Source of the DNA: Devosia sp.
GTDB lineage: Bacteria > Pseudomonadota > Alphaproteobacteria > Rhizobiales > Devosiaceae
DNA length: 64,000 bases
Assembly: GCF_017307495.1 (NCBI RefSeq)
Contig: NZ_JAFKHE010000012.1
Coordinates: 1 to 64,000, forward strand
Direction of reading: 5' to 3'
Shown here: piece by piece, positions 16,836 through 25,092 of the stretch
Layout of the letters: the number at the start of each line of letters is the position of its first letter
How positions within the stretch are numbered: position 1 is the stretch's first letter
Position numbers and translations under genes: made by a program
Notes under the pieces: model-generated
The model's database searches: none
What the model saw: the letters and a program-made list of their open reading frames with translations, nothing else
What the model was told of the DNA's origin: nothing

Positions 16836-18367
16836 GCCTTGGTCCGGAACGTCACGTAGAGGGTGTTGACGTTCGTTCCGACCTCGGAGAACGAGCCGGC
16901 CGGAAGGTCGACGAACTCGCCGCCGTGCGAGGCCACGAACTCACGGAAGGCGGTGGCCTTGCGCGTCTCGCGGAACTCGGTGCCGGCCGACATGATGGCG
17001 GTGAGGCGGCCGCCCGGCTTCAGGAATTTGACGGCGTGCATGACGTGGTCGATGTCGCGCTCGCGGTCGAAGGGCGGGTTCATCACGACCAGGTCGTAGG
17101 GACTGGTGCTTTCCGGGTTCAGCTGCAGGAAGTCCATGCAGAGCACACGGTTGTAGTGGCCCTCGGCCTCGAGCTCGGCGGCCAAGTGCGGCTGGATTTC
17201 CACACAGTCGACGAGGTTGTCGTACCGGTACTCACTGGCATAGCGCCCGGCCCTGGCGGGGACGGTGACGCACCGGCGGGCCAGGTTGCCGGTGCCGGCG
17301 CTGGGTTCGAGGATGCGCAGTCGGGGCTTGTCCTTCGGCTGGAACACGATGATGCCGTTGTTGAAGCTCCTCGAGCCCCGCCCGTCGAAGACGCGGTCGG
17401 CAGCATCGTCCGGGGTGGGGAAGAACCCGAAGTAGCGGGCCGGCAGATGCTTCACCTCGGCGAAGGGGTCGGCCTCGGTGGTGTTTCCGTCCCCGATCAC
17501 CTCGCCATAGTAGTCGGCCAGGATCTTGTTGACCTTCTCGACCAGCTCCTTGTTGGTGAACCAGAGGTGGGCGTTGCCATTCTTGAAGATGCGGATCTTC
17601 ATGAAGCGGCTCTCGATCTCGCTCTGCATCGGGCTCCAGTTCTTCGAGCGGTCGAGTTCGATGAGGTTCACGATCGTGCCGGTGGAGGGCAGGGGCTCGC
17701 CCTCCAGGACGTAGAAGACGCGCTCCACGTCGAGCAGCTCGTCGCGCTTCGATCCCCAGCTGAACCGCCCGTTGTCGGCATCGCACACCCGGTTGACGAT
17801 CATGCGCGAGCCGACCTTGAAGCCGTCGTGAGAGCGGAAGCGGCGGTCGAGGTGGGAGAAGACGTTCGCCAGCCCGCGCCGGAAGATCATGTCGGCGTCG
17901 AGCATGAACTGCTGGATAGTGGCCTGTACGTTCTCGACGGTGATCTCGGGCAGGCCCTTTGCCGCTTCCTCATCGGTGATCAGCTGGCCGCGGCGATCGA
18001 CGCGGTCGGGGACGTAGGCCATCTGGCTGCGGAGGGTCTTCTTGGCCTCAGCATCCATCAGGCGCTCGAGGTCGGTGCGCTCGATGATGTAGGCCCAGAC
18101 GTTGATGTCCATCAGCTTGCGGGCGGTGCGCAGATACTCGTCGCGGTTGGGAAGCTTAATGGCTTCGTCGAAGCGCTTGATCTCCCCCTCGTGGCCGTAG
18201 TTGAAGCCGTTGATGCCAGGGGAAGCATTACCGGCCATCACCTTTGCGGCGGCGACGGCCTCCTCAGCGTCGAGGAGCCGGTCGTAGGCGATGGAGTAGA
18301 GGTCGAGGGCAGCATTACGGAAGCCGACGATCTGCTCGATCGTGGCGCGGGGCATAATCGCGTTCAT
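16832..18367 (-). CDS. DUF4942 / N6-adenine DNA methyltransferase
   Basis: 511 residues. The N-terminal two thirds correspond to the DUF4942 region common in phage and plasmid methyltransferases. The C-terminal third is a SAM-dependent Rossmann domain with motif I (ILEPSAGTGNLA) and the amino-methyltransferase motif IV (DLVVMNPPFDR), so it should methylate the N6 of adenine in DNA. Such enzymes often protect phage DNA from restriction. It heads a five-gene coupled cluster behind a leader box that includes three MVTISARxFR paralogues. Confidence 0.85.
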   Translation of the reverse strand: MNAIMPRATIEQIVGFRNAALDLYSIAYDRLLDAEEAVAAAKVMAGNASPGINGFNYGHEGEIKRFDEAIKLPNRDEYLRTARKLMDINVWAYIIERTDLERLMDAEAKKTLRSQMAYVPDRVDRRGQLITDEEAAKGLPEITVENVQATIQQFMLDADMIFRRGLANVFSHLDRRFRSHDGFKVGSRMIVNRVCDADNGRFSWGSKRDELLDVERVFYVLEGEPLPSTGTIVNLIELDRSKNWSPMQSEIESRFMKIRIFKNGNAHLWFTNKELVEKVNKILADYYGEVIGDGNTTEADPFAEVKHLPARYFGFFPTPDDAADRVFDGRGSRSFNNGIIVFQPKDKPRLRILEPSAGTGNLARRCVTVPARAGRYASEYRYDNLVDCVEIQPHLAAELEAEGHYNRVLCMDFLQLNPESTSPYDLVVMNPPFDRERDIDHVMHAVKFLKPGGRLTAIMSAGTEFRETRKATAFREFVASHGGEFVDLPAGSFSEVGTNVNTLYVTFRTKA

Positions 18368-18371
18368 GGGG

Positions 18372-18398
18372 TCTCTCTAGGTGTCAGAGGTGACGGGG
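18372..18398 (-). promoter_or_regulatory. early leader box, copy heading the methyltransferase unit
   Basis: Minus strand CCCC-GTCA-CCTC-TGAC-ACCTA-GAGAGA. The arms GTCA/TGAC pair. The box overlaps the 3' end of the upstream paralogue, including codons of its last residues. Confidence 0.65.
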
Positions 18399-18656
18399 AG
18401 GGCGCCGTCGCGGATGGCCGCGGCGACGAGGGCGAGGGCTACTTTGGTGGGTAGCTTGACCCTCCGGCCCCACATCCCCCGGCGTCGTCTCTGGACGAGG
18501 CCGATCAGGGGGCTGTGGGGGGGTGGGAGGGTGGAGGTAGTAGACGCGGCAGGTGATGGGCCACCACGACAGACGCCTCCGCAAGCGGATGACGTCCTGC
18601 AGCCAGCCCATCTCGCTGCCCACCACGCGGTAGTGGCGGGCGCTGATGGTTGCCAT
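18377..18656 (-). pseudogene. paralogous early protein (copy 4), frameshifted in a C7 run
   Basis: Begins MATISARHYRVV like the other family members but then runs into a Pro/Arg-rich nonsense tail. The expected C-terminus (LPTKVALALVAAAIRDGALPV) is present in another frame and ends at TAG 18377-18379. The frames meet at a run of seven C on the minus strand (18517-18523 as G on plus); removing one base restores a full-length protein of about 92 residues. It may be a true mutation, a phase-variable tract or a sequencing error. Confidence 0.65.
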
Positions 18657-19033
18657 CAGGTGCCGGTGACTTTGCGGTATGCTGGCATTGCCAGGTCCGC
18701 GTACTTCTCGGTCCTCAGCACGGCGTAGGCGAACCGCTGGGCATGGTCGCCGGTGCAGAAGAACTGGCTTTCGTAGCTCTCGCCGTCCCAGGTGGTGACG
18801 CGGTCGATGCGGTCACCATCGATGATGGTGCCCCGTTTGCGGTGGGACACGATCCTTTCGTTGCCGACGAGCAGCTGGGCCTCCGCCCGGGTCATCGGCG
18901 CCCCGACGACATGCTTGGAGTAGGAGGAGACGCGGTCCTGCCGCTCCTTTTCCTCCTGCGTGTTCACGAAGTAGACCGTGGTCGTCCGCTTTCGGATCGC
19001 CTTCCCGCAGTAGCGGCAGTAGGGCTGCTTCAT
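18656..19033 (-). CDS. early phage protein with N-terminal CxxC zinc-ribbon-like motif
   Basis: 125 residues from ATG 19031-19033 overlapping the upstream stop. The N-terminus CRYCGKAIRKRT looks like half of a zinc ribbon. A charged middle follows, then FFCTGDHAQRFAYAVLR, which supplies another Cys and a His, so one metal site from both halves is possible. Function unknown. Confidence 0.6.
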   Translation of the reverse strand: MKQPYCRYCGKAIRKRTTTVYFVNTQEEKERQDRVSSYSKHVVGAPMTRAEAQLLVGNERIVSHRKRGTIIDGDRIDRVTTWDGESYESQFFCTGDHAQRFAYAVLRTEKYADLAMPAYRKVTGT

Positions 19034-19458
19034 TTCACACCCCTCAGCACTGCCTCGCGGCCACGCCGGACGATGGCTTCGTCGGCCAGTCGCTCTTTGA
19101 GGTTGGAGGGCAGGAGGTATACGGCCGAGCTGTGAGGGTGCCATTGCACCTGGTTGACGAACCAGGGAACGAAGCTCCAGTCGTAGGGGACGAAGAGCTC
19201 GCGGTCCTCCTCGGGGATGTTGTCCCAGGCGGCGCAGGCGTGAGGGCCGAGGTCGATCGCAGCGTGCCGCATCTCGACCGTTCCGCGGTTCTCCCAGCAG
19301 TCCGCAAGCTCGGCGTGCTGCTCGTCCGTCATCGCAACGGAGAAGTCGGACCGGCCGTGATTGGTGTAGGCGGCGAGCATGTCCTCCCAGATGCAGAGGG
19401 AGGCCTCGACATGCAGGCGGAAGTAATCGGCGTCGTCGCGGGGCTTGTTGGGCGTCAT
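19030..19458 (-). CDS. early phage protein, function unknown
   Basis: 142 residues, overlapping neighbours on both sides by four bases. Mostly helical, rich in Trp and His (FVPYDWSFVPWFVNQVQWHP). No recognised motif. Second gene of the 19979-18377 cluster. Confidence 0.6.
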   Translation of the reverse strand: MTPNKPRDDADYFRLHVEASLCIWEDMLAAYTNHGRSDFSVAMTDEQHAELADCWENRGTVEMRHAAIDLGPHACAAWDNIPEEDRELFVPYDWSFVPWFVNQVQWHPHSSAVYLLPSNLKERLADEAIVRRGREAVLRGVK

Positions 19459-19979
19459 GCTGCGACCCTCGCGCGTCCGATTTCGACGGCGAGGTGATCG
19501 CGGAGCTCGTCGCTAATGGACAGGGTCGGGAGGTCTTTGCCGGACGCTCGCTTCAGCTGCGCGACCTTGGCCTTGACGGCGACCTCAAGATCAGGCTCGT
19601 CGAGGAGCTTCTCGAGCTGCCACCCATCGACTGCGGCGTCCTCCTTGCCGAACTCGTCCTTGTCGCCCGGATACCAGCAGGCCTCCTCGGCATCCGAGTC
19701 GCCGGCGGCATCCGAGGTCCGTTCATAGGCGATGCCGTACTCCTGGCAGACGTCGGTCACCTCGGACAGGTTGCCGTAGTTGACTTGGTCGCACTCGAAG
19801 TAGGCCGACTCGCCCTTGACCAGGGAAGAGACGAACTCATGGCGCAGCGAGTCACGGCTCTCGCCGCCGCTGGCAGGTCGCAGGTACTTGTTCTCGAGGG
19901 CGTTGAGTAGATCATCGAACGCCTCGATCGCGGCGATGTGGCCGCAGATGGTGATGCTGGCGTGAACATAGTCACCCAT
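19455..19979 (-). CDS. early phage protein, function unknown
   Basis: 174 residues with a beta-alpha start (VHASITICGHIAAIEAFDDL), a very acidic centre and a C-terminal helix pair ending in ISDELRDHLAVEIGRARV. The initial pattern recurs in unannotated phage proteins. First gene of a four-gene coupled cluster. Function unknown. Confidence 0.6.
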   Translation of the reverse strand: MGDYVHASITICGHIAAIEAFDDLLNALENKYLRPASGGESRDSLRHEFVSSLVKGESAYFECDQVNYGNLSEVTDVCQEYGIAYERTSDAAGDSDAEEACWYPGDKDEFGKEDAAVDGWQLEKLLDEPDLEVAVKAKVAQLKRASGKDLPTLSISDELRDHLAVEIGRARVAA

Positions 19980-20021
19980 TGGGGTGGTCTCCTTCTGTGC
20001 AAAATCGCGGGGTTGGCGGTC

Positions 20022-20609
20022 TCAGGGGTCGAGCAGGTTCAGCTCGTGGATGGCGATCGCCTTGATCGCCATCGGGTTGCCGCTGGTGGCGAGCTTTCGG
20101 ACGTGGTCGACAGCGTCCTCGTCCGAGGTGAAGAGAGGTTCTCCATCACCATCGGGGTCGACGTCCGACATGTCGTCTACTCGGTTGATGACGAAGCCGC
20201 GGCCGGTATCGAAGAGGTCCCAACCGGCCTTGAGGGCGGCGTCGGACAGCTCGTAGGTCCAGTCGCCGAGGACGGCGGCCGTGCCCCGGACGATGGCGAG
20301 GCGCTGCCGTCGCAGGTACGTCCACGCGTCGAACGAGGTCTTGTGCAGTTGCGAAAGATCGGCATGGGCCTCGGGGAAGACCGACTGCCAGCAGCCCGGC
20401 TCGACCGACTCGACGTAGTAGCCGGCAGCGGCATACTCCTCCCGCATTTCGGTGAGGTCGAAGCGGTGCTTCTCGCCGTCCGCGTCGGTGACGTCGAACA
20501 CATCGGCGGTCGTCCCCGGCTTGATCTGGTAGTAGCGGGCCTTGTGGGCGGCTTCCTCGAGGCTGTCGGCCTCGACGTCGATCTCCCAGGTGACGCGGTA
20601 CTCAGTCAT
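20022..20609 (-). CDS. early phage protein, function unknown
   Basis: 195 residues from ATG 20607-20609, which overlaps the upstream stop by eight bases. The N-terminal 60 residues (TEYRVTWEIDVEADSLEEAA) form the beta-helix unit common in small phage proteins. A second acidic domain follows. Function unknown. Confidence 0.6.
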   Translation of the reverse strand: MTEYRVTWEIDVEADSLEEAAHKARYYQIKPGTTADVFDVTDADGEKHRFDLTEMREEYAAAGYYVESVEPGCWQSVFPEAHADLSQLHKTSFDAWTYLRRQRLAIVRGTAAVLGDWTYELSDAALKAGWDLFDTGRGFVINRVDDMSDVDPDGDGEPLFTSDEDAVDHVRKLATSGNPMAIKAIAIHELNLLDP

Positions 20610-20910
20610 CCTCGCCCTCCTCGTCCTCCTCGATGCCGGCGTCGGCATCGGACACGTAAACCCAGGCCAGAACCCATGCGCCGCCGCTTGCGCTGACCGT
20701 CACCGGTGCATCCTCGTCGACATTCACCTCACCAAACGGGTCGTCGGCGGCATCGCGGTAGGCCTGCGCGTCCTCGGTTTCAGGTTTTGCGTCCGAGGTG
20801 AGTCGGTCGGCGAGGGTAATCGCCTTGGGGTCGGGGCCCTGGTCGGCGATGGCCGAGCGCAGGTGGTGCTGCACGAGCGACTGCTCGGCGTCAGAGAGTT
20901 TGAACCACAT
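20602..20910 (-). CDS. acidic early phage protein, function unknown
   Basis: 102 residues, strongly acidic, with a run of Glu/Asp at the C-terminus. N-terminal helix SDAEQSLVQHHLRSAIADQG. Preceded by AGGAGG but not by the dyad leader box, although it starts a new cluster after the methyltransferase-like gene. The acidity would suit a DNA-mimic or a partner-binding protein, but nothing more specific can be said. Confidence 0.6.
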   Translation of the reverse strand: MWFKLSDAEQSLVQHHLRSAIADQGPDPKAITLADRLTSDAKPETEDAQAYRDAADDPFGEVNVDEDAPVTVSASGGAWVLAWVYVSDADAGIEEDEEGEDD

Positions 20911-20934
20911 GGGGTAACCTCCTTTGGGGTGGCT

Positions 20935-21570
20935 TCAGGTCAGGCGCCCCCAGTGCTGGACCATTGCGCGGGCCAGCCCTGGGCGGGTGAGTGATCGGCG
21001 CGCTCCTCGTGAGGGGCTGCGCTGTTCGTTGTGCTGGCCGCTCTCCGTCTGGTTGGCGTAGCGGTCCTTGATGAGCGGGGCGGTGGGCGTGAGCTCGGGC
21101 AGGTTGTCGAGCCAGAGGCAGGTGTCCTTGCTGGCGTCGTCGCCGAACCAGTGCGGACTGACTTTCTGCGTCCACGGCCGGATGCGTGACCCGATCGCGC
21201 CGGGCGGGTTCTCGACGCAGCGCCGGCGGACAGGGAAGGCGAAGAGCTGGCGCACGAACTCGAGCGCCCGCTCGGTTTCCTCGGCGCGGCCGGGGATGGT
21301 CTTGTTCCAGTGGAGCCCGGCACGGGAGAGGAAGGTGCAGGGCGGGAAGGCGATGAGCATGTCCCAGGGCAGGTTGTGCCCGGGGACGCCTCGGGCCAGG
21401 ACGTCGAGGACGTCGCCGACCAGGTGGAACTCCGGGTGCCGCTGCGCGGGGTAGATCCACCACTCTTGGCTGTCTGGCCCGAGGATGTCGCACGACCAGG
21501 CGTTGTGCCCGGCATCCCGGAAAGCATCCCTCACGCGGCCGCTGAGTTCGCAGCCGACGAGGATGTTCAC
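20935..21570 (-). CDS. C5-cytosine methyltransferase-like protein
   Basis: 211 residues. The N-terminus (MNILVGCELSGRVRDAFRDA) is a SAM-binding-like start. The Pro-Cys motif of cytosine C5 methyltransferases is present as WDMLIAFPPCTFLS, and VENPPGAI matches the ENV motif. No target-recognition domain is visible, and the protein is shorter than classical Dcm enzymes. Phage proteins of this type are annotated as cytosine methyltransferases, but the modification they make is not established. ATG overlaps the previous stop. Confidence 0.72.
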   Translation of the reverse strand: MNILVGCELSGRVRDAFRDAGHNAWSCDILGPDSQEWWIYPAQRHPEFHLVGDVLDVLARGVPGHNLPWDMLIAFPPCTFLSRAGLHWNKTIPGRAEETERALEFVRQLFAFPVRRRCVENPPGAIGSRIRPWTQKVSPHWFGDDASKDTCLWLDNLPELTPTAPLIKDRYANQTESGQHNEQRSPSRGARRSLTRPGLARAMVQHWGRLT

Positions 21571-21779
21571 CGGGCTTTCTCGGCCTCGGCTAGAGCGTCT
21601 TGCAGTTCGACCGTTGCGTCGTCATGCCAGTGCGGCGGCAGAGAGTGGGACATCTGACCAGCTGCCCGCACCACCTCGGCAAGGGCGTCGGCGAGGTCGG
21701 TCGTGATCTCGATGCGGTCACGTCCGCTGGCTCGCGCCTTGCCGGCCCAGGTGGATAGATCGTTGTGAAGGCTGCTCAT
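21567..21779 (-). CDS. small early phage protein, function unknown
   Basis: 70 residues from ATG 21777-21779, chosen because it follows the GGAGA of a leader box. Helical, with ALAEVVRAAGQMSHSLPPHW. Coupled to the methyltransferase-like gene downstream. Confidence 0.55.
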   Translation of the reverse strand: MSSLHNDLSTWAGKARASGRDRIEITTDLADALAEVVRAAGQMSHSLPPHWHDDATVELQDALAEAEKAR

Positions 21780-21961
21780 TAGGTCTCCTGTGTGCCAGTG
21801 GTGGCGGGGTTGGTGCGCCGGCGCTCGCGGACGGCGTCGGCAGCGGCGAACACGGCGGGGCGGGGGTTGTAGCCCTTGCGGATGGCGGTCGCGACGTCGG
21901 CCACGAACTGCTCGGCCTCGAGCACGGCCTGCTCGATCTTGGCGATATACTCGGGGTCCAT
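21779..21961 (-). CDS. small early phage protein, function unknown
   Basis: 60 residues, two helices (IAKIEQAVLEAEQFVADVAT and AVFAAADAVRERRR). Its last codons contain the leader box of the next unit, so the dyad is here inside coding sequence. ATG overlaps the preceding stop (TGATG). Confidence 0.5.
   Translation of the reverse strand: MDPEYIAKIEQAVLEAEQFVADVATAIRKGYNPRPAVFAAADAVRERRRTNPATTGTQET
21784..21809 (-). promoter_or_regulatory. early leader box, copy heading the 21779 unit
   Basis: Minus strand CCCC-GCCA-CCAC-TGGC-ACACA-GGAGA. The arms are the common GCCA/TGGC type, and the loop CCAC differs from the usual ATTA or ATCA. Confidence 0.75.
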
Positions 21962-22353
21962 CAGCCATGCCCCTTGGTTACAGCGAAGGCGGAGCGAGAG
22001 CCGACGAAGCCGTCGACCGTCGCCTCCTTCTGGGGGCTGGCGTGGATGCGGAACCGCCGCATCTCGCCATCCTCGCCAGCCTTGCCGGTGACCTTGAGCG
22101 TCACGTTGGCGTAGCCGTCGGCGGCGACGTCGTCGTGAGCGCCGTATTCGACGGCGAACGCGCCGATGCCGTCCTGCAGGGCTCGGACGGTCCCCTCGAT
22201 GCCGACCTCCTGCGAGAGCCAGTGCAGCATGTTGCAGAGCATGTCGCTGAAGCCGGTTTCCGGGCCGTCGGCCTCCGGGTGGAGGTCGAGGCCCTGCTCG
22301 TCGGCAAACCGGCGAACGAGATCGTCCACGGTCTGCCCGCGGTCGTAATTCAT
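21961..22353 (-). CDS. early phage protein, function unknown
   Basis: 130 residues from ATG 22351-22353 with an AAGGA site. N-terminal helical region (TVDDLVRRFADEQGLDLHPE), then a beta segment (GYANVTLKVTGKAGEDGEMR) and a small C-terminal part. No leader box. Function unknown. Confidence 0.6.
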   Translation of the reverse strand: MNYDRGQTVDDLVRRFADEQGLDLHPEADGPETGFSDMLCNMLHWLSQEVGIEGTVRALQDGIGAFAVEYGAHDDVAADGYANVTLKVTGKAGEDGEMRRFRIHASPQKEATVDGFVGSRSAFAVTKGHG

Positions 22354-22370
22354 GGCGATGTCCTTGTGGG

Positions 22371-22904
22371 TTAGAGGAAGCGGCCGCCGTGCCAGTTCCC
22401 CACCATCCACGGGAGCTCTGGCACCTCGAGGAGGTGGAGCGGGATGATGCGGCGGAAGCTGTTCAGCGCAGAGAACCGCGAGCCCGGGAAAACCTGGCTG
22501 CGAAGCTGGAAGGAGAAGCGGACTTCGTCGAGCCCGCTCACGTTGAGCGCGTGGGTGTGGGGGACGAGGATGACGTCGCCCGAGAGTTCGGCGTTGCCGT
22601 TCCGATGTCGCCGTTGGAACAACGCCGTGGCCTTCCAGGACGCCTGCCCCTTGCCAACGGTCTCCTGAAAGACCTCGGTGATGGCGGGCTTCCAGCGATC
22701 GAAGCGGCCGGGCAGGTAGACCTTTCCGGAAGAGACCGTCGCGAGGTCGTAGATGGGCTGGCTGCTGATCTTCGAGGCCAGCACCGTCGTGCCCGGGAGT
22801 GAGCCGGACTGGAGGTCACGCGCCTGGCTCTTGAACCCATAGCCGATGCCGCCGAAGAACCGGTTGATCAGTTCCTCGGCGGCCAGTTTGGTGGGGTTGC
22901 TCAT
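22371..22904 (-). CDS. unknown protein coupled to the vWA/metallopeptidase gene
   Basis: 177 residues from ATG 22902-22904, overlapping the stop of the vWA protein by four bases. Basic, beta-rich, with Pro/Trp motifs at the C-terminus (VPELPWMVGNWHGG). No catalytic motif recognised. Tight coupling suggests it belongs to the AAA+/vWA module, possibly as a client or adaptor. Confidence 0.6.
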   Translation of the reverse strand: MSNPTKLAAEELINRFFGGIGYGFKSQARDLQSGSLPGTTVLASKISSQPIYDLATVSSGKVYLPGRFDRWKPAITEVFQETVGKGQASWKATALFQRRHRNGNAELSGDVILVPHTHALNVSGLDEVRFSFQLRSQVFPGSRFSALNSFRRIIPLHLLEVPELPWMVGNWHGGRFL

Positions 22905-24070
22905 TCCGGGCTGATGTGGATCGGGTCGCCGAAGGGCACCTTCTCCGCCCAGTGCTCGAACTGCTGCTTGGTGCCCCACGTCGCCCAGATCACCGGGCAG
23001 TCGGGCTGCTCGCCATAATCTGCGACGACGAGGTCGGTGAGGTAGATCACGGCAGCGGCCTCGGGGTGCTTCTCCTTCACCCACTTGAAGGTGTCGGAGA
23101 AGGCGGTGCCGCCACCGCCCTGGGCGTGCATCTCGAACATGTCGCCGCGCTCGAACTCGTCGGCGTTGTGGACACAGGCGTCGGCGTAGACGACGACGAG
23201 CTTGTCGATGTGCCCCTCGTCGAGGATGCCGCCGACCTCGGCCGCGAAGGCTTCGAGGATCGATCCGCTGATCGAGCCCGACGTGTCGACTGCGACGACC
23301 ACCGAGTCGACGGCGTCGGGGATCGAGCCCGGCAGGTAGAACCCGGCGTGCAGGTAGCGCCGGTTCGGCCGCGCCCACGTCTGCTCGGTGATCGACAGCG
23401 AACGGGAGACCAGCCGCCGGAGCTCATCGGCCCAGTTGACTTTGGGCTCCAAGATCTTGTCGACCAGTCGCTGCAGGTACTCGGGCAGCTTGCCGGCGCC
23501 GACGGCCTTGGCGTAGCTCATGGCCTGCCGGACCAGCACCTGCTGCTCGGCCCGCATCTCATTGATCGCGGCCTGGTCGTACTGCGGAGCGCCGTCGAGG
23601 ACGCCACCGCATCCGCCCGGGTCCTTGCCGTTGCCCTTCCGGCCCTTGCCGCCGTCGTCTTCAGGCAGCTGGGCGTAGATCTCCTCCTCCGTCATCCCGT
23701 CGTAAGCCGGGTCGTAGAGCACCCACTCGGGGAGCTTCAGCCCGGCGGCGAAGACGTTGGCGTTGATCACGTAGTCGGCTGCGCGGTTCCACTTCTTCGG
23801 GTCGCGGTCGCGGCGGCGGAGGTGGTGCTCGAGGGCGTTGTGCAGCACCTCATGGACGAGGACGCCGGCGAGCTGCTCGTCGGGGAGCTCCTCGACGAAG
23901 GGCGGGTGGTAGTAGAGGTGGCGGCCGTCGGTCGCCATCGTGTCGACCAGGTTGGGGTCGTTGACCTCGACCAGCTTGAGGCGGCCGAGCAGCACGCCGA
24001 AGAACGGCTGCTCCCGAAGGATCAGCCGAAGCTTGGCGCGCTCGATCTTGGAGGCGATTGCGTCGTTCAT
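22901..24070 (-). CDS. vWA protein with N-terminal metallopeptidase-like domain (DUF2201-type)
   Basis: 389 residues. The N-terminal half carries VHEVLHNALEHHLRRRD, an HExxH zinc-binding motif with further downstream His, as in the putative metallopeptidase domain of DUF2201 proteins. The C-terminal half is a von Willebrand A domain with a complete MIDAS: DTSGSIS, GGGGTAF and YLTDL. Such proteins pair with MoxR-type AAA+ ATPases, which are encoded just upstream with an ATGA overlap. The ATPase may remodel a target that the vWA domain selects; peptidase activity is not proven. Confidence 0.82.
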   Translation of the reverse strand: MNDAIASKIERAKLRLILREQPFFGVLLGRLKLVEVNDPNLVDTMATDGRHLYYHPPFVEELPDEQLAGVLVHEVLHNALEHHLRRRDRDPKKWNRAADYVINANVFAAGLKLPEWVLYDPAYDGMTEEEIYAQLPEDDGGKGRKGNGKDPGGCGGVLDGAPQYDQAAINEMRAEQQVLVRQAMSYAKAVGAGKLPEYLQRLVDKILEPKVNWADELRRLVSRSLSITEQTWARPNRRYLHAGFYLPGSIPDAVDSVVVAVDTSGSISGSILEAFAAEVGGILDEGHIDKLVVVYADACVHNADEFERGDMFEMHAQGGGGTAFSDTFKWVKEKHPEAAAVIYLTDLVVADYGEQPDCPVIWATWGTKQQFEHWAEKVPFGDPIHISPE

Positions 24071-25062
24071 CAGAGGGTCACGTCCTGGTTGTCACGGGCC
24101 CACTGCATGAAGGCCTGGGTGTGGGTGAGGCCAGCGTCGCGACGGCAGGCGTCGACGACCAGCATGGTGGCGAACGTGCGCGGCATCCGGTTGATGTAGC
24201 GCATGATGTTGCCGAAGTTGGTCATCTCGGCCCGGCGGGCGAGCGCCGAGGTGATGGCGTAGCGGGCGGCGATGTCGTCCTCGTTCGGCACCTTGGCCCC
24301 CTCCGGGTCCATGATGCAGTGGTCGATCGAGGGCAGGCTCTGGTAGGTCCGGATGAACCCCTCGAACTCACCGCCGGCGGCCTCGCCGACGATGCCCGAC
24401 ACGGCGTCGAGGCGGATGGTCCGCTCGGCGTTCACGTACTTGGCGGCCTGCTCCCAGGAACGGGGCGAGGGGAAGGCGCGCTGGTCGACCAGGTCCATGA
24501 CGTGGATCAGGTTCGGGCGGAACCGGACGAAGGCGATCAGGATGGGGTCGATGTCGTTCTTGTTCGCCCACTTGGTGAAGGCCTCGACGTCGGCCTCAAC
24601 GTCGATGTGGGCGAAGCGGTTGGCGAGGGCCGACGGCATCTTCTGCGCGGCGGCACGGTCGCTCTGACGGTTGCCGGCCGCCACGATGCGCCACTTCGGG
24701 GGCAGCGTGTAATTGCCCACCTTGCGGTCAAGGACGAGGCCGAAGCATGCCGCCTGCATCTGCGGCGGGGCGGCGTTGAGCTCGTCCATGAAGAAGATGC
24801 CTTCCTCGCCGTCGCGGTCCGCCTGCGGCAGGTCGTCGGGCGAGAGCCACTTGGCGGTATCGCCGCCCTGGATGGTGGGCAGGCCGCGAAGGTCGACGGG
24901 GTCACGCAAGACGGCGCGGAAGTCGACCAGGCCCCAGCCGCGGCTCTTGGCGATCTGCTTCACCACGGAGGATTTGCCGATGCCCGGCGCGCTCCACAGG
25001 AAGGCGGGGGTGTCGCCGTCGATATAGGTCTCGGCGAGCTGGGTGGCGCGTTCGATGTTCAT
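24070..25062 (-). CDS. MoxR-type AAA+ ATPase
   Basis: 330 residues. The Walker A region is SAPGIGKSSVVKQIA and Walker B is GIFFMDELNAAPP, followed by sensor and arginine-finger regions typical of the MoxR/CbbQ class. MoxR ATPases act with vWA partners as chaperone-like machines, and the partner is coupled directly downstream. It is headed by a leader box. In phages such pairs are known but their targets are not. Confidence 0.85.
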   Translation of the reverse strand: MNIERATQLAETYIDGDTPAFLWSAPGIGKSSVVKQIAKSRGWGLVDFRAVLRDPVDLRGLPTIQGGDTAKWLSPDDLPQADRDGEEGIFFMDELNAAPPQMQAACFGLVLDRKVGNYTLPPKWRIVAAGNRQSDRAAAQKMPSALANRFAHIDVEADVEAFTKWANKNDIDPILIAFVRFRPNLIHVMDLVDQRAFPSPRSWEQAAKYVNAERTIRLDAVSGIVGEAAGGEFEGFIRTYQSLPSIDHCIMDPEGAKVPNEDDIAARYAITSALARRAEMTNFGNIMRYINRMPRTFATMLVVDACRRDAGLTHTQAFMQWARDNQDVTL

Positions 25063-25068
25063 GCTTGA

Positions 25069-25092
25069 TCTCTTTCGGTGTCATGATTGACG
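25069..25092 (-). promoter_or_regulatory. early leader box, copy heading the AAA+ unit
   Basis: Minus strand ACCGTCA-ATCA-TGAC-ACCGAAAGAGA. The arms GTCA/TGAC pair. The stop codon TGA of the upstream gene lies inside the box. Confidence 0.75.

Noticed and set aside
16925..18454. 509-residue open frame on the plus strand opposite the DUF4942 methyltransferase
   Set aside because: It is a shadow: the minus-strand frame has clear methyltransferase motifs and coupled neighbours, while the plus frame has no motif and reads against the operon.
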